Notes: a model not told the origin generated them from the sequence alone. DNA of 64,000 nt from Thalassoglobus polymorphus (GCF_007744255.1 NZ_CP036267.1:558001-622000), one strand, 5' to 3'; counted from the first letter of the stretch, positions 8,913-18,330 are shown. Translations and numbers: made by a program.

Positions 8913-9039
8913 TTCTTTAAGTGATAAATCGCCCATCCCCACGAGACCGCACACATGCATTTTTGCGACGGAGCGGAAGGAGGGTGTGGCTGGAGACAAT
9001 CTGCGTTCTTTGATTTTCGAATTCTGGAAGGGGCGTAAG
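8910..9039 (+). repeat. Direct repeat X2 (truncated family-1 copy)
   Basis: Copy of X1 (about six substitutions in 130 bp) that lacks the left hairpin and begins at TTCTTTAAG immediately after Y2. It keeps the CACGAGAC arm, but its pairing partner is lost. It ends 8 bases before the stop codon of the CorA-like gene. Confidence 0.7.
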
Positions 9040-9046
9040 TGGGCGT

Positions 9047-10012
9047 TTATTCAAACCAGCCTTTTCGCCAGAGGTATCCGCCAGTCAGGGCTGCTGTTCC
9101 GAGCATTGCACCAATCACGACCAGGTAACCGAGTGGCTTGCCCATCGCTGGCATGTCGTTGAAATTCATTCCGTAGATTCCGGAGATCAATGACAATGGC
9201 ATCAAGACAGCTGAGAGAATCGTTAGAAATCGGAGTCGATTGTCGACTCGTCGCTGCAAGACCAATTCGTAATCGCGAGCCAGGCTGACGACTCTTGATT
9301 CTGCTCCGTCGATTATCTGCCCGGAGAGCTGAGTCAGTTTCAGCATGTCATGGTAGAAGTGAGATTGTTCACTGACTCGAAATGCTTCAGATTCCACGGT
9401 TTGCAGTATGCCTGCACAGTAGGTGTGGTCATCATGAACTGCAGAATAATGGCTGACTTTTCTTCGCAGAGTTGCAATCTCTTTTGGATCAAGATTATCA
9501 GGATGTTCGTGGCAGGCTTGGTCAAGCAGTTCTGCTTCTGAGCGGACTTCGAGAGCTGCACCGACGGTCCCTTTTCCGATCGCCATCAAAAGGTAAAACA
9601 AAAGTGCTGAGGAGGTCTTGGCGTAGAGAGGAGTATCGAAGGAGAGGTCGCGGATGATCTGTTCGATCGAATGCGAATCGTTACGGTGAATTGTGATGAT
9701 TGTCGTGTTCAAGCAGAGGATCGAGATATAAGGTTTCAAGGCTTGGTCCCAGCCCAAGTGCGTGGGGAGCTCGAGATAGAGAGCTGCCTGGGTCGAGACC
9801 ACTCGGTCTGCACGATGCGGCTGCAGACAGGCAGCTTGAACTGCCGGATTCAAATTCAGTGGTGCGAGTAAGTCACGCAGTTCTTCATTTGTCGCATCCT
9901 GGATATCAATCCAGCGATTGACTTCATCCTCTTGCCAGGCTGCCGAGAGTGCAGTTTCATTTAAAGGATCTAAAGTTGAGTTCTCGCTGATCCCAAAGAC
10001 TTGCATTTTCAT
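9047..10012 (-). CDS. CorA-family divalent cation transporter
   Basis: 321 residues. A cytoplasmic alpha/beta domain and a long helical region (about 150-260, ending [18 protein letters not shown]) lead into two C-terminal membrane helices. The CorA signature GMN follows the first helix (SGIYGMNF). The family carries Mg2+ (or Co2+/Ni2+/Zn2+) across the inner membrane as a pentamer. The C-terminus (LWRKGWFE) is basic/aromatic, as usual. Its 3' end abuts the repeat island. It is close in length to E. coli CorA, but sequence alone does not tell Mg2+ import from ZntB-like transport. Confidence 0.9.
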   Translation of the reverse strand: MKMQVFGISENSTLDPLNETALSAAWQEDEVNRWIDIQDATNEELRDLLAPLNLNPAVQAACLQPHRADRVVSTQAALYLELPTHLGWDQALKPYISILCLNTTIITIHRNDSHSIEQIIRDLSFDTPLYAKTSSALLFYLLMAIGKGTVGAALEVRSEAELLDQACHEHPDNLDPKEIATLRRKVSHYSAVHDDHTYCAGILQTVESEAFRVSEQSHFYHDMLKLTQLSGQIIDGAESRVVSLARDYELVLQRRVDNRLRFLTILSAVLMPLSLISGIYGMNFNDMPAMGKPLGYLVVIGAMLGTAALTGGYLWRKGWFE

Positions 10013-10060
10013 ATCGCCCGACTTTCCCTTCGCGGTGGCAGAGACAGCAACGAAGTGGAT

Positions 10061-10210
10061 GTCCCTGATTGTGATAAATTTTTCATGCCACGACTGCGTC
10101 AGCCAAGCGGAGCGGACTGGTCGCTTTTACTGTTGATGGGCATCCGAGAATTGTAGAACGTTGCAACTGGACTCGCACGCCTTGCAGAGACCGTGGCACG
10201 CAATCCGCTC
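10061..10210 (+). pseudogene. Copy 1 of duplicated 58-residue ORF, interrupted by a stop
   Basis: From the ATG at 10085 the translation [19 protein letters not shown] closely follows the intact ORF at 19759-19935 on the other strand. In-frame TAG at 10154 replaces the Glu codon of the other copy, after which the similarity resumes (NVATGLARLAETVAR). The match also covers about 25 bases upstream of the ATG. It may be a decayed gene, or the repeat may be noncoding and only appear coding. Confidence 0.5.
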
Positions 10211-10551
10211 TTAAAAAAGATACTCTGCCATTCTACGGCACTTCAGCTTGATGCCCACTTGAAGTCGGGTGTCATGTCAGACTCAGTGCATTGCATCGGG
10301 CAGATTCGTGTAGGGTTGTCCACTCATTCAGAGAGGTAGCCCGGGACAGTGATTCGGGGGGAGGGGGTTTTCTAATCGATGCAGGACCACCTTCGCTGGA
10401 TTCGCCCTGAGATTTCTTCAGGTGGCTGAGTCGGTCTTGCTCGCATTCGAAGGCGGTCATAGTTAAATTTGGACCGCACCGGTTCAGGTTGAGGGGGTTG
10501 CCTTTGCCTTGGATCTCATCCTGTTTGTAGTGCTGATTGAGTTAGATCAAG
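10211..10551. other. Gene-free stretch before the hydroxyproline genes
   Basis: About 340 bases upstream of the epimerase gene. A 62-codon minus-strand frame has no motif or start context and is not called. The stretch probably includes the promoter of the epimerase operon, though I see no convincing -35/-10 pair. Confidence 0.4.
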
Positions 10552-11517
10552 ATGTCGCCGTTTTCCAATGATGCTCCGTTACAGCGTGTGGGGACAATTG
10601 AGACTCACACTGGGGGAGAGCCGACGCGGGTGGTGATCTCGGGAGGGCCAGATTTGGGGACGGGGTCGCTGGCGGAGCAGACCGAGCGGTTCCGTGATCA
10701 GTTCGACGAATTCCGCTCTGCTGTTGTGAACGAGCCTCGCGGGTCGGACGTCATGGTGGGGGCTTTGTTGCGTCCGCCGGTCGAGGAAAACTCCGTCGCT
10801 GGAGTCATCTTCTTTAATAATGTTGGTCCGTTACAAATGTGTGGGCATGGGACCATTGGCGTGGCGGTCGCACTGGCATCTCTCAACCGTGTTCAGCTGG
10901 GGCGCCATCAGCTCGACACACCTGTCGGGCCTGTTTCCTTTGAATTACATGACGCCAATCGGGTCACAATTCAAAACGTCCCTGCGTATCGGTATCGAAG
11001 CGATGTTGAAGTGCATGTGGACGGACTGGGGCAAATTCGCGGAGAGATCGCCTGGGGGGGCAACTGGTTTTTTCTCGTGAATGATCATGGGCAAGACTTG
11101 AATATCAACAATGTCGAAAAATTGACTAAGATCACCTGGGCGATTCGACAAGCACTGACAGCAAACGGAATTACAGGCGAGGACGGAAAAGAGATCGACC
11201 ATGTTGAACTTTTCGGCCCACCTGTTGATCCGCAAAATGACAGCCGCAACTTTGTACTCTGCCCCGGGAAAGCGTATGACCGTTCTCCGTGCGGGACAGG
11301 GACGAGTGCCAAGCTGGCCTGTTTGTATGCCGATGGAAAGCTGGCTGCGGGAGAGGTTTTCCGTCAAGAGAGCATCATCGGTAGCCTGTTTGAAGGATCG
11401 GTCCAGGAGGAAAACGGGAAGGTGATTCCCAGCATCACCGGAACAGCTTACGTCAACGCAGAAACAACACTCATTCTGGATCTCAACGATCCATTTCGTT
11501 TTGGAATTCGCTCGTGA
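10552..11517 (+). CDS. Proline racemase family: probable 4-hydroxyproline 2-epimerase
   Basis: 321 residues of the proline racemase family. Both catalytic cysteines are present: one in QMCGHGTIG, the other in DRSPCGTGTSA. Two Cys indicate racemase/epimerase activity, whereas dehydratases of the family carry Thr in place of one of them. The N-terminal THTGGEPTRVV is typical. The gene overlaps the next one by four bases (GTGA). That neighbour is an FAD D-amino-acid dehydrogenase, which fits the pathway trans-4-hydroxy-L-proline to cis-4-hydroxy-D-proline to pyrroline-4-hydroxy-2-carboxylate. Later pathway enzymes are not in this window. Confidence 0.9.
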   Translation: MSPFSNDAPLQRVGTIETHTGGEPTRVVISGGPDLGTGSLAEQTERFRDQFDEFRSAVVNEPRGSDVMVGALLRPPVEENSVAGVIFFNNVGPLQMCGHGTIGVAVALASLNRVQLGRHQLDTPVGPVSFELHDANRVTIQNVPAYRYRSDVEVHVDGLGQIRGEIAWGGNWFFLVNDHGQDLNINNVEKLTKITWAIRQALTANGITGEDGKEIDHVELFGPPVDPQNDSRNFVLCPGKAYDRSPCGTGTSAKLACLYADGKLAAGEVFRQESIIGSLFEGSVQEENGKVIPSITGTAYVNAETTLILDLNDPFRFGIRS

Positions 11518-12812
11518 ATGATACTTCTCAATCATCGACACCCCCGTCAGTTTCCCAGCCAACTTCTTCATCCAATGTCGTCATCGTTGGCGGTGGTGTG
11601 ATTGGGGCTGCATGTGCCTATTATCTACAAAAGACCGGCGCCACCGTCACGGTGATCGACCGTGGAGAGTTTGGGCAAGCCTGCTCGCATGGGAATTGTG
11701 GATACATTTCTCCGAGTCATATTTTGCCACTCTGCAAACCGGGAGCCGTTTCTTCCACGATGAAGATCATGTTTAAGAAGAACTCTCCTTTTAAGGTGAG
11801 AGCTCGCTTCGACATGAAGTTATGGGGTTGGATGTTACGGTTTGCACGCAACTGTAACCATGAAAGCATGCTGAAATCAGGTCGAGCCCGGCAAGCGCTT
11901 TTGGACTCATCGCGTGAGCTGTATCTTTCGTTGATGACCTCTGGAGAGCTGGCTGATTGTGAGTTGCATACCGATGGATTGATTTTTGTGCATGACGACG
12001 AACATCACTTCCACGAGTATGAAAAAACTGACAAGCTCTTGAGAGAGGAATTCGGGCTCGCTGCCAAGCCGTACGATGGAAAGGCTCTGGAGGCTCTTGA
12101 ACCGTCGCTGAAGCCGGGTGTTGGTGGTGGGTGGTTATATGAATGCGACTCTCATGTCCGTCCTGACAAAGTGATGTCTGCCTGGAAGCAGCGACTTCTC
12201 GCGAACTCGGTGAACATTGTCGAGCACTGCGAATTTCAGTCTCTGACAACCCGCGATGGAAACGTTTCACAAATTGAGACCTCAACCGGTTCTGTGAAAG
12301 CGGATCAGGTTGTGTTTGCAACCGGAGCGTGGTCGCCACAACTCGCGAAGCATTTGAAGGCAACGATTCCGATTCAGCCGGGGAAAGGGTATTCCATGAC
12401 GATGCCGCGACCCAAAATCTGTCCGAAGTATCCGATGATTTTCGAACAGCATCGTGTTGCCATCACACCGATGGATACGGGGTATCGAATCGGTTCGACA
12501 ATGGAATTCGCTGGGTACGATTCATCGATTAATGAAACCCGGCTGGAGATCTTAACGGATGGAGCGAAACACTATTTGAAAGAACCGCTGGCAGAACCGA
12601 TTCAGGAGAAATGGTGCGGCTGGCGACCGATGAGCGCTGACGGAGCGCCGATCATTGGAAAGCTTCCACAGTTTAAAAATGCCTGGTTGGCAGCGGGGCA
12701 CAGCATGCTCGGGCTGTCGATGGGAGCCGGAACTGGCAAGCTGGTGGCGGAATTAATGACCGATCAAACTCCACATATCGACCCGCACCCATACCGAGTC
12801 GAACGGTTTTAG
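11514..12812 (+). CDS. FAD-dependent D-amino-acid (D-hydroxyproline) dehydrogenase, DadA-like
   Basis: 432 residues. The N-terminal dinucleotide-binding fold is clear: VVIVGGGVIGAACAYYL at about residue 22, then the acidic end of beta-2 (VIDRGEFG). The C-terminal FAD contact GHSMLGLSMGAGTG is also typical of DadA/DAAO-type flavoproteins. It starts at a GTG overlapping the stop of the epimerase gene, so the two are translationally coupled. The substrate is therefore probably the D-epimer made by that enzyme. I infer membrane-associated electron transfer from the family. Confidence 0.9.
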   Translation: MNDTSQSSTPPSVSQPTSSSNVVIVGGGVIGAACAYYLQKTGATVTVIDRGEFGQACSHGNCGYISPSHILPLCKPGAVSSTMKIMFKKNSPFKVRARFDMKLWGWMLRFARNCNHESMLKSGRARQALLDSSRELYLSLMTSGELADCELHTDGLIFVHDDEHHFHEYEKTDKLLREEFGLAAKPYDGKALEALEPSLKPGVGGGWLYECDSHVRPDKVMSAWKQRLLANSVNIVEHCEFQSLTTRDGNVSQIETSTGSVKADQVVFATGAWSPQLAKHLKATIPIQPGKGYSMTMPRPKICPKYPMIFEQHRVAITPMDTGYRIGSTMEFAGYDSSINETRLEILTDGAKHYLKEPLAEPIQEKWCGWRPMSADGAPIIGKLPQFKNAWLAAGHSMLGLSMGAGTGKLVAELMTDQTPHIDPHPYRVERF

Positions 12813-12870
12813 TGTGGTGCAGAAAAGCGGCTGAGAACGCGAATTCCAATTCAAAAAATGCCATAAGATC

Positions 12871-14472
12871 ATGAATAATCCAGCCCGAAAAAGCTCTGAA
12901 CACGTACGAACCGTCGCTGTCATTGATGTCGGAACAACTTCCGTAAGAATGGCGATCGCGGAGATCTTTCCCGACGGAGATGTGCGGTTGCTCGAATCGC
13001 TCTCGCAAGCGGTCACGTTGGGAAAGGATACGTTCACAAGAGGTGAAATCGCCCGGAACACCATCGAAGAATGCGTCGCTGCGCTGAAGGCATATCGCCG
13101 AAAACTGAATGAATATCAGATCACTCGAGCGGAGGATATTCGAGTTGTCGCAACGAGTGCGGTTCGTGAAGCGACCAACCGCATCATGTTCGCCGATCGC
13201 ATGTTTGTCGCGACCGGTCTTTCAGTCGAAACTCTCGATGCGGCTGAGGTTCACCGAATCACGTTTCGTGGTGTCCAGCCGATGCTCAAGGGGCAGGTCG
13301 ACTTATTTCAATCGCAATCGTTTGTCACTGAAGTTGGAGGAGGGAGCACAGAACTGCTTCTCCTGAAGCAGGGAGATGTCGCCTATTCTCATGGGTTCCG
13401 TCTGGGGTCGTTGCGACTTTTGGAGTCGTTGTCGAAGTATCACTTTCCACGTGAAAAACGACGGCAGATTATGCAGACCGAAATACTTAGCCAACTCGAA
13501 CCGCTCACCGAACTCGTTGAGTCCGATAATCCCACCAGCATGGTGGCGATGGGAGGGGACATCCGGTTCGCTGTCGCTCAGCTTTTGAAAACCACCGTTG
13601 GAGATGATGAACTTGTTGAGCTTCCTGTTTCCCAGCTCGCCACGTTCACAGACCAAATCCTCTCGATGAGTGATGAGGCGTTGGTCTCCAAGTATCAGTT
13701 GACATTTCCGGAGGCTGAAACACTCGGCTCGGCATTGCTGATTAACCTCACGATGGCACAACTTCTCGGCGTAGATCAAATCCTCGTGTCGAGCGTCAAT
13801 TTGCGAGACGGCCTTCTCAACGACATGTCCAAGGGCCCGGAATGGAGCGAAGATTTTCAGCAACAGATCATCCGTTCGGCTTGGGAACTGGCAAAGAAAT
13901 ATGACGTCGACGACGATCACGCTCACTGTGTCGGAGACCTTGCTCGCCAATTGTTCCGTCAACTTCAAGCCGAGCACGATCTCGACAGTCGTTATGAATT
14001 GCTTTTGTATGTGGCTGCCCTGCTTCACGAAACAGGAGCGTACATCAACACATCGAGTATCCACAAACATTCTATGTACTTGATCATGAATAGCAGTCTC
14101 TTTGGATTAACCTCTGAAGACTTGACTCTAGTCTCGCTGGTGGCCCGTTATCATCGCAGGGCGCTGCCCAGATCGAGCCATCAGCAATATGCCTCTATGG
14201 ACCGTTATCGCCGCGTCGCCATTTCCAAGCTCGCTGCGATCTTACGATTAGCCATTGCGATGGATGCTTCGCGCACACAAAGAGTCAAAGAGATCGAATG
14301 CACACGAACTCGGAACCGACTGGTGATTAGCGTCCCCAACATCGACGATTTGTCGGTCGAGCAAATTGCGATGCGCAGAAACCGGCAATTCTTTGAGTCT
14401 ATTTTCGGGCTGGATGTACTGCTGCGAACTCAGGTAAAAGAGCTGAAAATCGAGCCAAGTGCGCAATTGTAG
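12871..14472 (+). CDS. ppx: Ppx/GppA family exopolyphosphatase/pppGpp phosphatase with C-terminal HD-like domain
   Basis: 533 residues. The ASKHA-fold motifs are VAVIDVGTTSVRMAIAE (phosphate 1), EVGGGSTELLLL (phosphate 2) and VRVVATSAVREA. The C-terminal third contains an HD-type helical region (LLYVAALLHETGAYIN, VARYHRR) as in long Ppx proteins. The first Asp of the family's usual GS-N-S-R loop reads VGTTSVRM here. The enzyme hydrolyses polyphosphate or pppGpp; which one cannot be told. The beta-CASP RNase gene follows after 104 bases on the same strand. Confidence 0.9.
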   Translation: MNNPARKSSEHVRTVAVIDVGTTSVRMAIAEIFPDGDVRLLESLSQAVTLGKDTFTRGEIARNTIEECVAALKAYRRKLNEYQITRAEDIRVVATSAVREATNRIMFADRMFVATGLSVETLDAAEVHRITFRGVQPMLKGQVDLFQSQSFVTEVGGGSTELLLLKQGDVAYSHGFRLGSLRLLESLSKYHFPREKRRQIMQTEILSQLEPLTELVESDNPTSMVAMGGDIRFAVAQLLKTTVGDDELVELPVSQLATFTDQILSMSDEALVSKYQLTFPEAETLGSALLINLTMAQLLGVDQILVSSVNLRDGLLNDMSKGPEWSEDFQQQIIRSAWELAKKYDVDDDHAHCVGDLARQLFRQLQAEHDLDSRYELLLYVAALLHETGAYINTSSIHKHSMYLIMNSSLFGLTSEDLTLVSLVARYHRRALPRSSHQQYASMDRYRRVAISKLAAILRLAIAMDASRTQRVKEIECTRTRNRLVISVPNIDDLSVEQIAMRRNRQFFESIFGLDVLLRTQVKELKIEPSAQL

Positions 14473-14576
14473 ACGCTCATTCGACTCACTCTTTACGAAT
14501 TCAACCAACTGAACGCCGGGCTGCTGTATAAGATGCAGAGTAAGAGACTCGTCCCGTCGAACATCGAGCGACATCT

Positions 14577-15977
14577 ATGAAAATTACATTTCTTGGAGCG
14601 GCTGGTGAAGTCACCGGAAGCCAGCATCTGATCGAGACGAGCCATCGTCGCATCCTGCTTGATTGTGGCTTCTTTCAGGGCAGGCGAGCAGAATCCCGCA
14701 AGAAAAACGAAACGTTCCATTGCGACCCAAAGAACCTCGATGCTGTGGTGCTCTCCCATGCTCATATCGACCATTGTGGAAATCTGCCACAGTTATACAG
14801 CAAAGGCTTTCGTGGACCGGTTTTCTGTACCGATGCGACGGCCGACATCGCTGAAATCATGCTGATGGATTCAGCAAAGATCCAGCGTGAAGATGCGAAG
14901 TATCTGTCACGAAAACTCGAAGGCGATCATCCTCCCATTGAGCCACTCTACACTGAGAAGGACGTGAAAGGGCTCGTGTCGAATTTTGAGCCATGCCCAT
15001 TTTCAGAGTGGCAGCAATTGTGTGACAACGACGAAGTTCGATTGAGATTCCACCGCGCGGGGCACGTCTTGGGATCTGCAATTGTTGAGTTGGAACTGAA
15101 AGACGGAACAGAGCACAAACGCGTCGTCTTTTCGGGAGACCTGGGACGTCGCGGAATGCCGCTGCTGCGTGATCCGGATACCGTCGAAGGGGCAGACGTC
15201 CTGATCTGTGAATCGACGTACGGAAGTCGCGTTCACCCACCACCGCAGGACATCAAATCGCACCTTAAGAAAATCATTGGTGAATGTTTCGTTAAAGGAG
15301 GACGTGTCATTATTCCGGCCTTCAGCTTCGGACGGACTCAGCAAATCGTCTATTACCTGAACGAACTGACGAACAGTGGAGAGCTGAATTGCTTGCCAAT
15401 GTTTCTCGACAGTCCGTTAGCCAGCCGTCTCACAAACGTTTTCCGTCGTTACAATCACACACTCGACGCCGATGTTCAGGAGACACTCAAGTCCGATGAC
15501 GATCCGTTTGGATTTGAATGCTTAACTGAAATTGAAAACCAGCAACAGAGTATCGAGCTCAATAAGCGACGAGGGACATTTGTTGTGATCGCTGCCAGTG
15601 GAATGTGCGAGAACGGGCGTGTCGTCCACCATCTGAAGCAAGCACTTCCCCAAGAGAAGAACACTGTCGTTCTCATGGGCTATCAGGCCCCGCATACAAC
15701 CGGTCGGGAAATCGCAGAGCGAAGGGAGCATGTCCGCATCTTTGGACGTGACGTTCCTGTCAGGGCGAATGTCGTGCAACTGGAAGGTCTCTCCGCACAT
15801 GCCGACATTGTCGATTTCAAGTGGTGGTTTGAAGAATCAACCAAGCGGGGGCACTTTGGAAAGGTCTTTTTGGTCCATGGAGAGCCAGACTCTGCTCAAG
15901 CATTGGCGACCACGATTCGCGACTACTGCGATGAAGACCCAATCATTCCGGCCTTTGGAGAGTCGTTCGAGATTTGA
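14577..15977 (+). CDS. Metallo-beta-lactamase/beta-CASP ribonuclease
   Basis: 466 residues. The metal-binding motif HAHIDHCG lies at about 61-68, with further ligands in GHVLGSA and SGDLGR. The beta-CASP half has FSFGRTQQIVYYL, PMFLDSPLA, IAASGMCENGRVVHHL and the C-terminal GLSAHAD. Relatives (CPSF73/YSH1-like bacterial RNases) cleave RNA endonucleolytically and some also act as 5' exonucleases. It is shorter than RNase J and lacks that family's C-terminal domain, which argues against rnjA. The likely location is the cytoplasm. Confidence 0.92.
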   Translation: MKITFLGAAGEVTGSQHLIETSHRRILLDCGFFQGRRAESRKKNETFHCDPKNLDAVVLSHAHIDHCGNLPQLYSKGFRGPVFCTDATADIAEIMLMDSAKIQREDAKYLSRKLEGDHPPIEPLYTEKDVKGLVSNFEPCPFSEWQQLCDNDEVRLRFHRAGHVLGSAIVELELKDGTEHKRVVFSGDLGRRGMPLLRDPDTVEGADVLICESTYGSRVHPPPQDIKSHLKKIIGECFVKGGRVIIPAFSFGRTQQIVYYLNELTNSGELNCLPMFLDSPLASRLTNVFRRYNHTLDADVQETLKSDDDPFGFECLTEIENQQQSIELNKRRGTFVVIAASGMCENGRVVHHLKQALPQEKNTVVLMGYQAPHTTGREIAERREHVRIFGRDVPVRANVVQLEGLSAHADIVDFKWWFEESTKRGHFGKVFLVHGEPDSAQALATTIRDYCDEDPIIPAFGESFEI

Positions 15978-16069
15978 ACCGGTTTGCTGAGCAACCGGAG
16001 TCGCTGACCGGGAAGAACCGGCAGGTGAGAATCAACAGTGGAAAAGAAGTTCACTGGAAATCAAAAAAG

Positions 16070-16143
16070 AGGCGCAGCCCGGATTCGAACCGGGGAATAA
16101 CGGATTTGCAATCCGTCGCCTTAGGCCACTTGGCTACTGCGCC
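16070..16143 (-). tRNA. tRNA-Cys (GCA)
   Basis: A 74-nt cloverleaf reads on the minus strand. The acceptor arms GGCGCAG/CTGCGCC pair over 7 bp with discriminator U. The anticodon arm ACGGA-TTGCAAA-TCCGT shows anticodon GCA. The T arm is CCCGG-TTCGAAT-CCGGG. The variable loop is five bases. CCA is not encoded. Confidence 0.97.
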
Positions 16144-16585
16144 TTCTTGAATTCTGCTTCACTCATTGAACCCCACTAATCAGAGCTGGCGACTTTGAAC
16201 TCAGTGAGGCTGTGTAATATTTGATCGGACAGGGAAAAGCGGAACCTTCGACATATTTCCTGTTTTTCCGCAGGAATTCATGACATCAACATTGGTTGAA
16301 ATCAGTAAGGCCTACCTGACCCGCAAACTTCCCCTTGGGTGAGTAAGTTAACGATCATTTCCTGGAGCGTCAAACCTGTTCTCAAGTTCGCGACAGAGTA
16401 CGATTTTTCTTTCTCAAACAACTGAAATGTCCAGTGAAACTTACGCTAAAGAGGCCACAACAGAAGACAAAACCAGGTCTCGTCACTAGCATAGAGGATG
16501 AAGTCAATGATGAACGCAATACATGTTTTCGCATCAGTATCTACGAGTGCGAATTCTGAACGTCTTTTGGGTAGGGATTGAGAAA
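16144..16585. other. Gene-free stretch between tRNA-Cys and the TPR gene
   Basis: About 440 bases with no supported gene. It is AT-richer than the flanks and must contain the promoters of the divergent tRNA and TPR genes. No specific boxes can be assigned with confidence. Confidence 0.4.
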
Positions 16586-16909
16586 ATGCCAACGACACAT
16601 GAAATCTACGATCAGGCCGTTGAACTCAAGAATCAGGGGGATCTGGAAGGGGCTGTCAGCAAGCTCAAGGAAGTCCTTGAAATTGATCCAAATCATTCCG
16701 ACACCCACTCGGCCTTGGCGGTTTACTTGCAGCGAATGGGACAGTTCGACAGTGCGATTGAGCACGCGAAGAAGGTTTGCGAGATCTCTCCGAATGATTC
16801 GTTCTCCTATACACAACTTTCCGTGATCTACGTGAAGTGTGGAAAGATTCAGGAAGCTGAAGACGCCCGCGAAAAGGCTCATCAGGTTCAGGCTGCGAAT
16901 GCCGGGTAA
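16586..16909 (+). CDS. Small TPR protein
   Basis: 107 residues of nearly pure tetratricopeptide repeat. Two and a half TPR units are seen, with the typical pattern A-x2-L...G-x2-D/E-x-A...L-x2-DP-N (DLEGAVSKLKEVLEIDPN, QFDSAIEHAKKVCEISPN, KIQEAEDAREKAHQ). I chose the ATG at 16586, preceded by AGGGATTGAG; an earlier in-frame start would add an unlikely leader. TPRs bind other proteins, but the partner is unknown. The convergent DUF72 gene ends 15 bases away. Confidence 0.85.
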   Translation: MPTTHEIYDQAVELKNQGDLEGAVSKLKEVLEIDPNHSDTHSALAVYLQRMGQFDSAIEHAKKVCEISPNDSFSYTQLSVIYVKCGKIQEAEDAREKAHQVQAANAG

Positions 16910-16923
16910 GCTTCGAAGCGTTT

Positions 16924-17829
16924 TCAGAAGAGAGTCGGTTGCCGAAAGGTGACTTCAGCACGACCGGGCCATTCCGGCATCGGCGGAACATCTGGATGGT
17001 GTTTTTTGACGAGCCCCCAGAGTTTCTCGCCAAGCGCTGGTGCAAAAAGCTCATTGGGAGCATGTGTGAACAGATACGGGCTGAGTCCCTGTTGCAGCCA
17101 GCAAGCAGCAATCTCAGCCCAGTCGTTCCACCAATCTTCAACGGCAGCGACATCATTTCTTCCGACTGCCCGAACCATCGGATGCTGTCCCGTGACGGTG
17201 GTCCGGAACGGAGAACGTGGTTTGCGTCGCTGAGCTTCTTTCTCGGTCTCATCTGTTGGTGATGCTGAAAATAATGATCGGGAATCAAACAGGCAGCGAT
17301 CAATACCGAGATCAGTCAGTAACTGGTCAAGATTTCGTTCGCATTCGCTATTGTCGAACCAGTTACGATGACGGACTTCAACAGCATACGAAAACTCTTT
17401 GGGTAGCGACCTCAGAAATTGTTCGAGGAGGTCAAAGTCTGTTCCTGAAAAGTATGGTGGAAGCTGCAAAAACGCCGGGCCAAGACGGTCACGCTGTTGG
17501 AGCGTCGAGAGTAGCGAGAGAAATGCGTCGGTGACGGCGCCGCAGTCAAACAGTTTGGATTCGTGAGAAATCGATTTTGGAAACTTCAGGCAGAACCGAA
17601 ACCCGGCCGGTGTTTGATCACACCATTGCTCGATCGTCTCGCTTCCCGGAAATGCATAGAACGTGCTGTTCACTTCCACAGTATTAAAGACAGATGCATA
17701 CTGGCTAAGAAACTCTCGACGTGTCGCCTTCGCTGTGAACAGGCTTCCCTTCCATTGAGCAAATGCCCAAATTGGACACCCAATGTAAAGCGATGGACGC
17801 TGCGAGTCCGCAAGAGTTGCCTCTGTCAT
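16924..17829 (-). CDS. DUF72 (YecE-like) protein
   Basis: 301 residues with DUF72 features: LYIGCPIWAFAQWKG near the start, FNTVEVNSTFYAFPG, RFCLKFPKSISH, FLQLPPYF and YAVEVRHRNWF. The family has a TIM-barrel-like fold. Its activity is not firmly known to me, so no reaction is given. Family-1 repeats lie directly upstream of the start. Confidence 0.88.
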   Translation of the reverse strand: MTEATLADSQRPSLYIGCPIWAFAQWKGSLFTAKATRREFLSQYASVFNTVEVNSTFYAFPGSETIEQWCDQTPAGFRFCLKFPKSISHESKLFDCGAVTDAFLSLLSTLQQRDRLGPAFLQLPPYFSGTDFDLLEQFLRSLPKEFSYAVEVRHRNWFDNSECERNLDQLLTDLGIDRCLFDSRSLFSASPTDETEKEAQRRKPRSPFRTTVTGQHPMVRAVGRNDVAAVEDWWNDWAEIAACWLQQGLSPYLFTHAPNELFAPALGEKLWGLVKKHHPDVPPMPEWPGRAEVTFRQPTLF

Positions 17830-17861
17830 GATTTGACTTCCACTGGAAGAGTTCGGTGGAT

Positions 17862-17966
17862 GATAGCCTTTTTCGAAGTCGTGTTCGCGTACTGCCTCGT
17901 GGCGAACAGCTATCTCGCTTGTGAAACGCGTTCTTCACGGGCACATGGGAGAGCAAACTGCTCTAG
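17862..17966 (-). repeat. Family-1 copy D
   Basis: On the minus strand this copy begins CTAGAGCAG. Hairpin 1 is AGAGC-agttt-GCTCT. Hairpin 2 pairs GCCCGTG with CACGAGGC, with GAAC/GTTC extending the stem. It is oriented opposite to copy F, 98 bases away. Confidence 0.8.
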
Positions 17967-18063
17967 AACCGGTCCGATGTAAGACCCTCTCTGTGCATGA
18001 GAGAACATCTTCAGGTTTTCGTATTGGTCCTGATACCACTATAGTCATTTGAGGTGAAAATTC

Positions 18064-18200
18064 TATTAGAGCATTATTAATGCTTGTCGTGCCCGTGAAG
18101 TTCATTTTGAAGTTCATTTTGAAGTTCATTTTGAAGTTCATTTTTATGGCTTCATAGGCTGCTCGCCACGAGGCAGTACGTAAAGATCAATATTGGATGT
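18064..18200 (+). repeat. Family-1 copy F with an internal 12-bp tandem repeat
   Basis: Begins TTAGAGCAT. Hairpin 1 is AGCAT-tatta-ATGCT, again with both arms altered together relative to other copies. Hairpin 2 arms are GCCCGTG and CACGAGGC. The loop of hairpin 2 has grown by a 12-bp unit (TTCATTTTGAAG) repeated three and a half times at 18101-18144. Confidence 0.8.
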
Positions 18201-18211
18201 GTTTTTGAACT

Positions 18212-18278
18212 AGTCTCAAAACTTGCTGTTCACTTCTCTGAGACAGAGAATGGTTGCAATTCCATAGGTTTTGAGACT
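18212..18278 (+). repeat. Family-2 element, copy 1
   Basis: A 67-bp segment with inverted ends GTCTCAAAAC / GTTTTGAGAC. It recurs at 50712-50778 on the opposite strand at roughly 85% identity by eye. In both places it lies next to a family-1 copy. Confidence 0.75.
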
Positions 18279-18330
18279 GCTTCAAGCCAGAATTATGAAC
18301 GACATCGCCAGGGACAACGAAGGACGCAAC

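Noticed and set aside
10272-10460. 62-codon minus-strand open frame
   Set aside because: No binding site or recognisable features.
18101-18144. Short tandem repeat as CRISPR or protein repeat
   Set aside because: 12-bp units without spacers, inside an intergenic family-1 element.
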